64,000 bases of DNA from Drosophila persimilis (lineage: Eukaryota; Arthropoda; Insecta; Diptera; Drosophilidae). The stretch spans positions 496,001-560,000 of the forward strand of contig NW_020825322.1 in the NCBI RefSeq assembly GCF_003286085.1, read 5' to 3'. The stretch's first letter is position 1. Each line of letters opens with the position of its first letter. Position numbers and translations under genes: made by a program. Of the stretch, positions 37,648 through 49,900 are shown piece by piece. Under the pieces are notes generated by a model, which saw nothing but the letters and a program-made list of their open reading frames with translations, ran no database searches and was not told the DNA's origin.

Positions 37648-38451
37648 CTTCGATTATGTGGATCACTGTCATGCTACTTAATTCATCTAAGAAATCACTT
37701 AATCGGAAAACACATGTATCATAATTTTCTGATTTTTTACACCAGCACTACGAATAGTTATTTGCCTATTACTCAACCCGCCTGGTACTTCTGCGAGCGT
37801 CCTGTGAAAGGAACTGACTAGAGGCCGTTGGGATAGCGTGCCCTGAGGGCCTTCATAGACGTCAGGACCTGTAGTGGCCTTCAGTATGTAGATTGTTCAA
37901 GCGGCCAAAAGCTACTTTAACAACTTGAGAGCTGACTGAATATCTCAATATATAAATAATACATACTGAAGGCCAATATGCACCAGCGATAGCCAGGGCC
38001 AGCGATGGTATTTAGACGCTAAATATACGTGCAAGCGAAAGAATCGCAGATGGAGACAACATGTGAACTGTGAACATTTTGACTGAAAAAGACACATTTT
38101 TTCCTTTAATTCGGGCTGACTGGGTTAGAATCGGCCAATATAATATGCATATGGCGACAGGTGTTGTTGTTCTGGATGGGGTGGATGTGGCATCGAGCGC
38201 GGGATCCTTGCTGCACTGGTCGAAATATTCTTGGCAAATTCCAAATTTGTACGGCCAATCGAACCCAAAGAAGATTGAGAAAGAGGAACAGCAGTTTTGA
38301 GCCTATTAAATTTATATATTTACATATGACGAATTCTTAATCAGCATTAAGAGCCATTTCCCTTACCTAATAGAAATGTCATCAATCAAAAAGAGGGGAC
38401 GCGAGCTTTAAACAGGCTCACTTCAGATACGGAACATTAAGCTCGAAACCC

Positions 38452-38690
38452 TAGGCGGGGATCTGCACTCTCGACGCGCTGTACGCCGTCAAGCAGGATA
38501 TGAAGATGCAATAGCTGATGCCCCAGACCGATGCAGAGGATCGCCTCCTGAAAAATCTGAACCACAAGCTCAAACCTTTGAACCCACTCGACGAGTTTTT
38601 TGGTTTACTCGATGTATTATCGGTATATTTTTGCGATAGGCGCCATTGCCATGCACAGTGTATGTTATCTGTTAATCGATAGGCTGAGCG
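38452..38690 (+). pseudogene. Coding-like fragment with an in-frame stop
   Basis: One frame reads a coding-like start (TLDALYAVKQDMKMQ), then TAG, then continues in the same frame (LMPQTDAEDRLLKNLNHK and on to NPLDEFF). Residue composition is protein-like on both sides of the stop. It has no start codon or flanking gene model. A second fragment, MHMATGVVVLDGVDV... ending KKIEKEEQQF, lies upstream at 38145-38300. They may be remains of one decayed gene; the family is not recognised. Confidence 0.3.
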
Positions 38691-39437
38691 CACTTTTGTT
38701 GACCATTTAAAATGAGCCCTCGCGTTGGTGAGCCTTCTAAGTGTTTAATTTTCTAAATTCTGGCTTATACAATCTATTAACAAATATTCCAAAAAACGAA
38801 CAAACTAGCCAAAAATAGGTTGCAATTGTGTATCATTAAGTAGAAATGAGAATGATACGCCTAAGACTAATTAATATACGAGTATGTACATATATATGTT
38901 TTGTATGTACTTTAAAACGTGTCGTATCAAAAATTAGTACAATACAATACGATTATGTTAAGGCAAATTTTGAAAAAGTGCATTCTCATTCAAATGGTAT
39001 CAGACATTTGGTTTTCCTTGCATCATAAAGTAGTGCTCTTGCGCTTACACTAAGTCCTAACAGGGATATAGGATACACGTTCTCTGGTGGTGTGTTGGTG
39101 TGTAGGTGTTTTCCGTGTATATAAAGTAGAGGATCTGTTCCTGTTCCGAGTCTAAATGCTTGGTGTTGCTTCTGATATCAATATCTAGTATCCAGTGCCC
39201 CCATCACTCAGTTGATTGCATTTGATTGGTGGTCGGTGGTGTCCCACTCCCTCCACCAGATTTGACACATTTCTTTCAGCAGTTTGCTTTGCTTTGGGAT
39301 TGGGTTGGGGCTTTGTTTGGGGTTTTGTTTGGGGTTAGCTAACTAGCAGCTGGGCAATCAATAAAACCCATGGAATATTCATAAATTGCCCTGGCCACAA
39401 CCCCAACCCTTAGCCCCAGTCCTAGTGGGTCCCCCGC

Positions 39438-39917
39438 CTACTGTTCATTGGCCGTTACTATGGCGGGGAGTTCGGTGGTGGTGTTGGTGCGCGGCTGCTG
39501 CCGCTGTTTCTTTTGCTTCTGCTCCTGGGAGGTGGCAATCCGCTTCTTTAGCATCTGGAACGTCTGCTGCATGCTGCGCATCTGAAAGCGTATCGAGGTG
39601 CTGACGTCACGCTGCAGCTGCTGCACCTCCTGGATGTCTTTGCGCAGATTTTGGTACTCGTTCTTCACCTCGGTCATGGACTCGAGCAGCTCCATCACCT
39701 CCATCTCGTCCATCTGCTCCATTGTGGTCTGCTCCAGGCTGCGCTCCACCGCGTGTAGCTTGTGGGCCATCGTGTACAGCTGGGAGCCAGCATTGGCCAC
39801 CTGCAGTGGGATTTTCGTTTCACACTTCCTGTATCTATAGATATCTGCGAGTATATGGAATGTACATACCGATTTTTCCAGGGCGCTAATATCCTGGTAG
39901 CCCGTGGCGGTCTCCAT
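39438..39917 (-). CDS. Small coiled-coil protein, function unknown
   Basis: Two exons, 39917-39870 and 39800-39438, with a 69-nt GT-AG intron (39869-39801), encode 136 aa. It starts METATGYQDISALEKS. Residues 17-105 form a long, heptad-like helical region (for example MEVMELLESMTEVKNEYQNL), followed by a basic Gln-rich tail and TELPAIVTANEQ. No signal peptide or membrane segment is present. The composition suits a subunit of a coiled-coil assembly, such as kinetochore, BLOC-like or Ska2-like proteins, but I cannot assign it. The short intron in phase 0 and good codon use support a real gene. Confidence 0.7.
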   Translation of the reverse strand: METATGYQDISALEKSVCTFHILADIYRYRKCETKIPLQVANAGSQLYTMAHKLHAVERSLEQTTMEQMDEMEVMELLESMTEVKNEYQNLRKDIQEVQQLQRDVSTSIRFQMRSMQQTFQMLKKRIATSQEQKQKKQRQQPRTNTTTELPAIVTANEQ

Positions 39918-40235
39918 CTTTGCTGGTGTCCGTCCCGTCCCCTAGCACTGGTGTGGCATCTCAATGTGGCAACGAAAAGGCTCGTTAGCTGCGCAAAATA
40001 ATAGGTTTTCTATCAGGCGCCTGGTGGGAGCGCGCTCGCCTGCTGTTGAGTTGGTGGCATCCGAGCGAAAAAGCGAATCCTGTGGGGCGCTCGGCTATTT
40101 ATACGCTCGTGCCCCACACACACACACACTCATGCTCCACATGTTGGGGAGTCCTGCTCTCTTCAGAATCCGCGCTGATGTCGGGTGTCCTGTGAATGGC
40201 GACAACACTGGCCAATAGCGAAAGTAGTTTTAATT

Positions 40236-40445
40236 ATGTTGACCAGGAAGAGGAAGTCCAGGCGCAACTTTGTTTACCTTGGCGAAAGGTGGAAAGCGGA
40301 AAATGAAAAGGAAAAGCAACAGCACGAGCTTCCTGGCTTGTGGATTGTGTTGCTGTTTTTCACAGGAATTTTAATGTGGGTTAAACGATTTGCGCCTAAA
40401 AGAAAGCAATCCAATTTTTTTTTTATTGATAATCGAATTTATTGA
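40236..40445 (+). CDS. Candidate 69-aa single-pass membrane protein
   Basis: An uninterrupted frame from ATG 40236 (MLTRKRKSRR...) has a basic N-terminus, one hydrophobic segment (GLWIVLLFFTGILMWV, about residues 37-52), a basic stretch and a stop at 40443-40445. AATAAA follows at 40592-40597. The membrane helix flanked by basic residues and the nearby polyadenylation signal support it. It has no recognised homologue and no upstream promoter that I can identify, so it may be fortuitous. Confidence 0.3.
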   Translation: MLTRKRKSRRNFVYLGERWKAENEKEKQQHELPGLWIVLLFFTGILMWVKRFAPKRKQSNFFFIDNRIY

Positions 40446-41559
40446 GGAGCTTTTGGGATTTTTTAGTGCTTAAGTCAACGCCAGATGATTTTGTGTTGTT
40501 TACCGTTATATGTTTACAGTCTTAATTTTGTTTTTTTTTTTTAATTCCTAATTTCTGCAATTGGTATTTTTTTTGCAAAAATGTTTATTTTAATAAAATA
40601 TACATATGTGCATATGTACATATGTCTAATATTTAATTTTAATTTATGCTGATTTCACCCACAGTTGAACTGCCCGACACGTGCCATAGTCTGCACACTA
40701 AATTAGAATACATACATAGTATGCTTATACATATGTACTTGTAGTTGTGATCATGTTATAAATACCAATTGTTGTTTGTGACGAACAGAATATTGGATGC
40801 TCTCTCATTTCTCGAACAACACTTAATTTTCCCCTTGGCTGTCTTCCCTTTGAATATTGGGCTTCCCTAAAAGCTCTTTTTTTCACAATTAAATTTATCA
40901 ACTAAAAATATGTACTTCCTTAATTTTGATAACCATAAAGGGAAATTATTATTCAAATGGTCTTTTGACACTATAAGGTATCCAACATTCCGAGTAAGTT
41001 AATGCTTCTGAAAGGTAGGGTAACATGAAAAAGACAAACATCGCAAAAACAAACTCACACATGCACATGCCTATTCCGTCATATGCGCACACACACACAT
41101 ACAACACAATGAAAGCTCGAGCCCCCAACGAATAACAAAAACAATAACAACAGCCGCTCCGCCAGGTTCTTGAGCCATATGTAGGTGTCTACGTGTGTGC
41201 GCCTGCTATCGTTAAACACATTGTGAGGCGGCCCCTCCGACCCCACCCCGAGCGGTAGCTCGCCATCAGCAAACCACCATCCAGTTTGACAGTCTTTTCG
41301 GCGGTCTGACGGCCTGCCCCTGTCCAGTCCCGCTGCCACAGCCCCTCAGCCACTGCTCGTATATCAACAATCACACCATACACACGCTCGGGCCCCTTCG
41401 ACTTGGCACAGCCTCATAGCAATTGCTTTCAGTTCTAGTGGAACCACCGTTTGGACAGCACACGATCTCCATCTCGATCCAGAAACCTCTGACTGAGAAG
41501 CGGCCCGTTTTCGTTCACTCCTGCCCATATCCACCCACATCTCTGTGTCTCCAACCAGG
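40446..41559. other. Intergenic DNA upstream of Mmsdh
   Basis: AT-rich, with CATATG-type palindromes near 40605-40625 and CA repeats near 41089. No credible gene. The GC-richer part from about 41200 probably holds the Mmsdh promoter and leader. Confidence 0.5.
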
Positions 41560-43804
41560 ATGGCCTTCCTGCGTGCAATCGGTGCTGAGGTAAGAGGGGG
41601 AAATGATTTCATTATCGATAAGCGCCAGTTGTAGCAGCACTGCATTCGTTTACATACATAAGTATTCACATGCATATGTATGCATGGATGATGCGTATGC
41701 ACATGCAAGAGTGCAACAGCCATTCTGGTGAACGACTGACCTGCCACTCTCACTTTATAGCTCTGTGTGCCATTGCGAGTATGTGTATGTGTGCGTGTGT
41801 GTGTGTGGCCGTGAAAAAGAAATGCCAATTGACAACACATGTTACGTAATGCCGCTGCTGTTCAGCAACAGACGGCCAACAGAGCGGAGAAGATAGCAAC
41901 GATCGCAAAATGCAAAAACAATTAGCAGAGAAAGAATTAGCAGAACATTTGAAATGTTATAAAATACAATAAAACGCGATAAGCCGCGTATTTGGCGAAC
42001 AATTCCATTCACATCACTTGTGGCATTTAATTGCTCGAAAAGCCATGAAAACGCATGTCTGCCGCCAGATGTGGGCCCACTGATAAGCGTAGGCGTGGCA
42101 CGGCAACCCCCATGCCCATGCTATCAGGTTATCGAGCCGAGCAGAAATCCTCTCCCCACGGTACAAGTTGAGGTTAGGATTGCAATCCGTTTCGGAAATT
42201 CTGATAAAAATCAAGTTCTGGCAAATGAATCCGCTGTGAGACTATAGTATATGCTCATATTCCCTTTGCAGGCCCGCTACCTGACACAGCGCGCCTACTC
42301 CTCGGCCGCGCCCACCACCAAGCTGTTCATCGATGGAAAATTCGTAGAGTCCAAGACGAAGGAATGGATCGATGTGCACGATCCGGCCACAAACAAGGTG
42401 GTGACGCGTGTGCCGAAGGCCACACAGGATGAGATGCAAACGGCTCTGGAATCGAACAAGAAGGCATTCCGGTCGTGGAGCAACCAGTCGATCCTGACCC
42501 GTCAGGCGGTCATGTTCAAGCTGCAGGCTTTGATCAAGGAAAACATGGGCGAGCTGGCCAAGAACATCACCAAGGAGCAGGGCAAGACCCTGGCCGATGC
42601 TGAGGGCGATGTTCTGCGCGGACTCCAGGTGGTGGAGCACTGCTGCAGCATTCCCTCCCTGCAGATGGGCGAGACGGTGGCCAATGTGGCACGCGACATG
42701 GATACATACTCGCTGGTGATGCCACTGGGTGTTACCGCCGGAATTGCTCCCTTCAACTTCCCCGCTATGATTCCTCTGTGGATGTTCCCCGTGGCCATCA
42801 CCACCGGCAACACGATGCTGCTAAAGCCCTCTGAGCGAGTGCCGGGAGCCACCATGCTTCTGATGGAGCTGCTCAACGAGGCCGGCTGCCCACCGGGCGT
42901 GGTCAACGTGATTCACGGCCAGCACGATGCAGTCAACTTCATCTGCGATGCCCCCGCCATCAAGGCCGTTTCCTTTGTGGGCTCCGACCAGGCCGGCAAG
43001 TACATCTACGAGCGCGCTGGCAAGAACGGCAAGCGTGTGCAGAGCAACATGGGCGCCAAGAACCACGGCGTGATCCTGTCCGATGCCAACAAGGAGAACA
43101 CCCTGAACCAATTGGCGGGCGCCGCCTTTGGTGCTGCTGGTCAGCGCTGCATGGCTCTGTCCACGGCTGTGTTTGTGGGCGATGCCCAGGGCTGGATTCC
43201 CGATCTGGTGGAGCGTGCCCAGAAGCTGAAGGTGAATGCTGGCCATGTGCCCGGCACCGATGTGGGACCCGTTATCAGTGCCGCTAGTCGCCAGCGCATT
43301 AATGACCTCATCGAATCCGGAGTGAAGGAGGGCGCCAAGCTCATCCTCGACGGGCGCAAGATCAGCGTGCCCGGCTTTGAGGATGGCTACTTTGTGGGAC
43401 CCACCATCCTGAGCGATGTCACCCCCAGCATGAAGTGCTACACTGAGGAGATCTTTGGCCCCGTCCTGGTGATCCTCAAGGCCGACAATCTGGACGATGC
43501 CATCGACATTGTGAACGCCAATCCCTATGGCAACGGTACCGCCGTCTTCACCACCAACGGTGCGGCTGCCCGTAAGTTTGTCAACGAGATCGATGCCGGC
43601 CAGGTCGGTGTCAACGTCCCTATTCCCGTGCCCCTGCCCATGTTCTCCTTCACCGGCACACGTGGCTCCTTCCGCGGCGACCATCACTTCTACGGCAAAC
43701 AGGGCATCAAGTTCTACACCCAGACCAAGACCGTCACCCAGCTGTGGCGCGAGACCGACGTGAACCACACCCAGGCAGCCGTGGCCATGCCCACGATGAA
43801 GTAG
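41560..43804 (+). CDS. Mmsdh: Methylmalonate-semialdehyde dehydrogenase, mitochondrial (ALDH6 family)
   Basis: Exons 41560-41589 and 42272-43804, joined in phase 0, give 520 aa. The first exon encodes only ten residues ([10 protein letters not shown]), which with [11 protein letters not shown] form the mitochondrial targeting peptide. The enzyme oxidises malonate and methylmalonate semialdehydes to acetyl-CoA and propionyl-CoA in valine and pyrimidine breakdown. Key features: NAD-binding [22 protein letters not shown], the catalytic Cys303 in GQRCMAL, and EEIFGPVL. The family's substrate CoA use fits the absence of the general ALDH Glu. Length and sequence match the D. melanogaster orthologue as I recall it. 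An ATG in frame at 42251 lies within the intron just before the acceptor and would lose the targeting peptide. The intron is 682 nt. Confidence 0.95.
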
Positions 43805-44327
43805 TACGGACGATGATTGAGAGGCGGACGAGGCGTAACTGTTCCACGTATTGAATTTCTAGATATATGCACAGGACGTATATAGAACCTAGATACAAAG
43901 AAATTATTGCATTTATTTTTGTGCCTGTTTATTTAGATTTAAGATGAAAATATAGTAAAGGAAATTAATGTGAAAACAATAAAAAATTTTAAAAACTTAA
44001 CGATAACATAACCAATACCACTGTGCCGGACTGCCTCGCTTTCCATCACTGGTTTTCGTTCCATTTTCCAGCACTGCTGCGCACCTGAATTAAAGGAATA
44101 TCCGATACAATTTAAAAGGCATCTTATTTAACATGGTCATTCTGAATTTTACTAGCTTAAATAAAACATTGGGATATTTGAACACATAGCCCACCGAGTC
44201 TTGAGTGCGCCAAGAGCCAACCGAGAGCGCCAGCCACCAGCCAGCCGTGTGGTGCGGCCACTCATCTAATCTGACACCATCTTATCTAATCCGACACCCC
44301 CAAAAGTGTTTAAAATCGTCGATCCAA
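43805..44327. other. Convergent 3' ends of Mmsdh and the ABC transporter
   Basis: The plus-strand AATAAA at 43978-43983 fits Mmsdh. A minus-strand AATAAA at 43917-43912 fits the ABC gene. If both are used the two 3' UTRs overlap. No other gene is seen. Confidence 0.6.
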
Positions 44328-46741
44328 TCACGAGGGATGACTCCCAAACGCCTGGGTGGCCACCAGCTCCCGAAAGGCACCTTCCTCCATGCGCATCAGG
44401 ATGTCGTAGGTGCCCTGTTCCACGATACGGCCTCCATCCAGCACAGCAATATTGTCCGCATTCCGGATCGTGCTCAGACGGTGGGCAATTGTCAGCACGG
44501 TGCGGCCCTTGATAAGTCGGTCTAGGGCATTCTGCACCAGCTGCTCGGAGACGGCGTCCAATGCACTGGTCGCCTCGTCCAGCAGTAGTATGGTGGGATT
44601 CTGAGGTGGTAGATTAAATAGCAGTAGATGGGTTGGAGTTTTGTTTGAGGATAATATCCTCAATGTCAACGTCATACCTTTATCAACGCCCGGGCAATGG
44701 CCACTCGCTGCTTCTGGCCACCGCTGAGCATCATGCCGCGCTGGCCCACAAGCGTGTCCAGGCCATCGGGCAAATTGTTGGTAAATTGTCCGATATTCGC
44801 TTCCTCAACCACGCGTTGAAGCAGCTCCTCGCTTTGGTCCTCGCCGGGATTCACGCCGTACAGGATGTTCTCCCGTATGGTGCCGGAGAACAGCACCGGC
44901 TCTTGGCTGACAGCGCCCACATTGTTGCGCAGCCACTGGGGATTGATGGTGCGCAGATCCATTCCATCCATCGTGATACTCCCCCCCTGGGGATCGTACA
45001 GTCGCAGCAGCAGCAGGGCTATCGTCGTCTTACCCGCTCCGGATCGACCAACAATAGCTGTAGTCTGGCCGGGCGTCAGGTTCAGCGAGAAGTCCTTGAG
45101 TACGAAGCTGTCGGGTCGCGTGGGGAAGCTGAAGTTGACACCGTGGAAACCGACATCGCCAACAGGCTTCGAGGTCGGAAGAAGTCCCACATCAAGGGGT
45201 ATGCTGCACTTCCGATCGAGTATTTCCCAAATGCGCTCCGAGGCGCCAATCCCCTTGTTCAGCAGACTGTAGAAATTTGACAGGCCGTTCATGGACACGG
45301 CCACGTAGCCGGCATACAGCATGAAGGAGGTGAGGGCGCCGATGGTGAGCGAATTTTCAAGTACCAGGGTCCCGCCATAGTAAAGCACCGATATGATGAT
45401 GAAGTTTCCCGAGAATCCCGTCTAAGAAATGCACGAATGTCAGAAAAGGAGAGGAAGAGAATATTAGGACTAGGGTTAGGTCTCACCAGGCCAAAGAAAA
45501 TGGATCTGGCCCGTGTCTCCTTGTAGCCAATCTTCAGAGCCTCGTTTAGCTTCTCATCGAAGGCGATCACTTCCTGTTGCTCCCTGCAGAACGTTTTCAC
45601 CGTCTTCACATTGCCGAATCGCTCCTCCGCGTACTTCATTATCTCCGCGTACTTGTCCAGCTCCGTTCTAGTAATGCGTCGAACATAGCGTCCATAAACA
45701 ATGGCCATGCCAGCCATGGCCGGCACAACCAGCGCACTGACCATGGCTAGCTGTGGCGACGTGTAAATCTGCAATCAGATCGGTTAGCGTATTAGGATGA
45801 GGCTGTTAACATAGCAGTTAGAAAAAGGACGGGGACGCACCATCATGCCGCTGCCGACGGCAATCATGGCCAAGGAGCGCAGGCCATCGGAGACATTCTG
45901 GCTCAGCGAGTTGCCCACCATGTAGGTGTCGTTGCTCAGTCGGTTGATAAGCTCCCCGGTGCCCTTCGTGTCGAACCAGCCCACTTCCTGCATGAGCATC
46001 GATCGGTACAGGCGCGAGCGGAGCAGACGCACAATGCGCAGAGCTGGAGGAGAGAGAGGGATGGAAATTCATCCTTTTGCATTTGGCATCTCCGCTACTC
46101 ACCGGCATTGCCAAAAAGATAGACACGCGCAAAGTTCGCCAAACCGCCCAGAACGAAGATACCGAAGAGCAATAAGGAGAACTGTTGAAGACCGTCAAGG
46201 GCCCCTTTATTCAGGCCACTCTTGTTGAACACCAAATCGATGACCTTCCCCAGAAAGAACGGCACGGACATGGTGATGGCCGAGGAGACCACTAGACAGG
46301 CGATTCCCGCTGCAAAATGCAAATATTAGTATTTTTTTGCAGGACACTAGGGGCTTACTTACCTAGGAGCACCCATTTCTCCGACGCGACCAAATTGAGC
46401 AGACGCCCAAACTCCGACTTGCCCATTTTAAGACGGGCCTGCGCCGGGACAGATTTGACATTTTTGACTAACACCTTTCCGCTTTGTGCCAGGCCACGTC
46501 GCAGGCTCGGGACACAGGAGCCAACACCGGCACAGGCACTGCTACTCCACAAGCTCAGGATTGGTTTTCTCTGTTTCGCTTGCTGTGGTGCTCCAGGCGG
46601 TGGTCGGAGATTGCAGTTAAATCGTCGTAACAGCGGTCTCGTCAGTGAATTATATGAATTCAGAGCATTTCCTGATCTGATGATTTTTGAGAATAGTAGG
46701 CTTTGTGGGCCCTGTGTCAGCCTTGTACAGTGCAGTATCAT
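44328..46741 (-). CDS. Mitochondrial ABC half-transporter, ABCB10-like
   Basis: Exons (minus): 46741-46363, 46309-46103, 46043-45841, 45768-45487, 45421-44678, 44600-44328; all phases agree, 695 aa. The first 100 or so residues are basic and poor in acids, fitting import into mitochondria. The ABC transmembrane domain follows from about 115, with [15 protein letters not shown] and [21 protein letters not shown] typical of ABCB10. The nucleotide-binding domain has Walker [10 protein letters not shown] (about 482-490), signature LSGGQ, Walker B ILLLDEA (609-615) and the H-loop His645 in IAHRLS. All catalytic residues are present. ABCB10 is an inner-membrane exporter linked to haem synthesis and oxidative stress. 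It corresponds by synteny and sequence to D. melanogaster CG3156, from memory. It is divergent from the Urb2-like gene. Confidence 0.92.
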
Positions 46742-46959
46742 CGTGATTATTGTATTTACAAGGTATCAGAGGAAGAAGGGACGATTTCAAAAACAAACAA
46801 AAAAATAACGAAAAGAAAGCCTCAAATAAATTGATATTTATGAAAACAAAATCCAAACAGCTGTTCGATGTTCGAATCTGGTCATACTGTTCGGAAGAGC
46901 TTCCCAACACTGGTTGGGCGGCAACACGTGCGCCTTTTGGTTAGTAAACAAAATACAAC
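46742..46959. promoter_or_regulatory. Compact divergent promoter (ABCB10-like / Urb2-like)
   Basis: Only 218 bp separate the two start codons. The interval contains CAGCTGTT (46858-46865, the E-box type Drosophila core motif), TGGTCATACTG (46879-46889, motif-1 like) and CACGTG (46925-46930). There is no TATA box. These are typical of ubiquitously expressed Drosophila genes, consistent with both products being housekeeping proteins. Confidence 0.6.
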
Positions 46960-49900
46960 ATGGGCTCAGGCAAAGGTGAGTTTTAGTCGCTAATTACGGG
47001 ATTTTAGACATAATGGTCCATATTTTTGCGCAGAATGCATAGCCTGGCTGTCAGACGAGGCAACTCCGTTTGCGGAACGTGTCGAGTTTGGCCTGAATTT
47101 GTGGCAATCTGTGGATTATACGTACTCCAACAAATACGAAGTGTTCATAGAATGGCTGGCCACATCCCTGCGCGGCAACGAGCTGCCGGTGGCACAACTG
47201 ATGCGACTGTTCCAGCTGCGTGCGCAGCCGGGCATGGTCAGCCAGGACTGCAAAGCCTCATTGGTCCAGGCTCTGTTGAACACCATTGATCCCGCGAAAT
47301 GTCAGGACAATACAGCCCTCAAGCTGCTGCAAAGCATGTTCAATTTCGATCTACTCCAGGATGTATTGCGAGCCGACTACACACTCATCTGCCGCTGCTA
47401 TGGCACACTCTTTGACTGCCAGCAAAGGTGCCTCAAGCTGAGAGCTGAAGGACAGGTTGCGCAGGAGGAGCTGCAAACGGACGCAGAAATCGTTGTGGCC
47501 ATGATCAAGCAGCTGGCCGAGATTGCCCGCCGTTCCCAAAAGGTACGCAAGCTCCGAGTCTGCTACGATGAGCTGACAGTGCGTCCTTTGGTGGAGCTGA
47601 TGCTCAACCTGAAGTCGTCCTGCATCGAGGAGATGGCTGGCCTGGAGAAGCAGATGCAGGGCCAGTTCATCCTATCGCGCATCTCCAACCAGCCCCTGCA
47701 CGTGGTGCTGCTGCTCCTCGAGTGCAGCGTTCTGAATAGCCGCTACGATACCGACCTTCTATCCCAACTCCTTACAATGGTACTCGAAGAGAGAGCTGTC
47801 GACGGGCCACGGCACAGCCTGACACTGGTTGCCTACATGCTGGAGACACTGCGCAAATACGACGTATCCCTGCAATTTCCCATGGCCAAGGAACAGCCAC
47901 AAGAAACAAATCCCAATCCGGAGGCGTCCTCCGATGGCGAGAATGTTTCAACGGTTGTCTTAAAGACGAAGACAAAGGCGAAAGCGAAGAAAGAGTCGGA
48001 GATGGAGACAGAGAAAAATGGCAAACAAACTAGTGCCTTTGTGTATGTATCGGAGCAACTGCTGCAGCTGGTCAAGAAGCACAAGCAGCATCATCTGCGT
48101 CCAGTTCTGATGCTGCTCTGCTCGGCACTGCGCCTGAATCCGCTGTTGCTGGAGTCCAGCAGCTATCAGATCACCATCTGGATGATGACAGCCCCCAAGA
48201 GGAGCGCCGAGGAGGAGCATTTGTATTCCGCGTACCTTGTACTGTTGCTGGACATGTTCCGGCGTCTGAGTCGGTCCGAGCGCTTCATTATGAACCTGCT
48301 CAAGTCGCTCAAGGATTGGCTGGCCAAATACCAGCTGCCATCGACAGGGGTGCCCGGCAAGAGGAAGCGCGAGCAGGAGCCGGAGGAAGGCGACGACCTT
48401 GACCCCGAAGAGAAGCGTTTCATCAGCCTGATCTTTGCAGAATGCGTGCCAGCGACAGGCTCGTCAGAGACCTCAGCGAACGATGAATTCAAACATTTGG
48501 CGCATTTCTGGCCTAGCCACTCGGCCGGTGCCGCCTTCTCAGCTCTGGTGGGGCTGCTCAAGGCTAAGCCATCAATGGTAATTTGGAAGACCCTGCTGCA
48601 CGCCTTGATGGAGCTCCTGCAGGATACTCCACCCACAGACATTCTGCCCGCGAACCAGGAGTTCGCCCGAGAGCTGATCGTCGCTCTGCTCTGTCAGTAT
48701 CTGCAGGGTACCCGCCTCACCGAGCATCTGCATCTTTATCTGGAGGAGGTCGACGAACAGATGAACCGCACGGCCGAATTGCTAGAGCGGTTTGGCCGAC
48801 TGCTGCTTAGCCAGGAGCATAACCGTCGCTCCATGGACGCCTTTCTCGAATGCCTGAAGTGGGCCAGGAGCTACGAGGTGCTCCTGTTCCACTACTGGAC
48901 GGATGCCAAACCGAAGACTCGCACCCAGCGGCGTCGCAGCTTCCTGCCACCCGACCAGTGGCGGCTCATCCAGCAGCGGGTCTTCAACTTCGGCACGACC
49001 GCCTGTGGCCAGCGCCTGCACCGTCTCGAGCTGCAGCTGGTCGGCAGCGGCTGGCTGGCGGAGGAAGCCTTGGCCGATCTGGTCAGCAACCAGCAGCTGC
49101 ACACGCTCTCGCGGCAACAAAAGCAGCTGCGCCTCCAACAGAGGCTGAACGACCTGGATCGGGACACCGTCATGGAGGATGCTGAGTGCGTAGAGCTGCT
49201 CTGTCTACAGCAACTGATCGATTATGCAGCGGTCCTACGAACAGCCAATGTCAAGGGGTCGCTGCTGGCCAAACTGAAGCTGGAAGAGCTGCCAGAGGAG
49301 GCTCACCTGGCGGCTACCATTCACAAGAAGGCAGCGCCCGGCAAGGAGTTGAAATTGCCCCCGTCGCAGCAGTTGATTGAGTTTCTGCAAGGGCAACATC
49401 ACAACGAGCTGCCCAGTAAGATTAAGTTCCGTCTCTGGCTGACGCTGCTCGCCCTTTATCATGATTTGAGTCGCAGCGACCAGCAGCAGCAGGCCATAGA
49501 TGTGCTGGAGCAACTGATAGGTAAGTAATGGGAATGATGATCCCCATTTCCATTTTCATTTAATCGGCATCTGCAACTCTCTGCATTCAACAGATCTGAT
49601 GCACTTTGGTCAGCCGTTGCCCATCTGCAGTCACTTTCCACAGCTGCGGGAGCTGCTCTCGTTGGTGCCCACCACCTCCGCGACTGGCTGGAAGTTCTAC
49701 GAGACGCTCTTTTCTCGCTGCATCCGCCTTCACGCGGCTGGCAGCGAGGCCTTCCTCGCCAGCTGCTCACAGTACATCACGGAAGAGCTGGGCGGCACCA
49801 TGAAGCTGCCCGCGGAGGGGTTACGTTTCCTACTGCTGGCCATTGAAACGACAGCAGCCGCCACAGGACCCCATGCCAAGCATATGCAGCGACAGGTGCA

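Noticed and set aside
42821-43768. 315-codon minus-strand frame opposite Mmsdh
   Set aside because: Antisense shadow of a codon-biased exon; composition (H, G, V, L, D rich) is typical of such shadows.
46854-46890. GTTCGAATC resembling a tRNA B box
   Set aside because: No A box or cloverleaf around it; it lies inside the divergent promoter.
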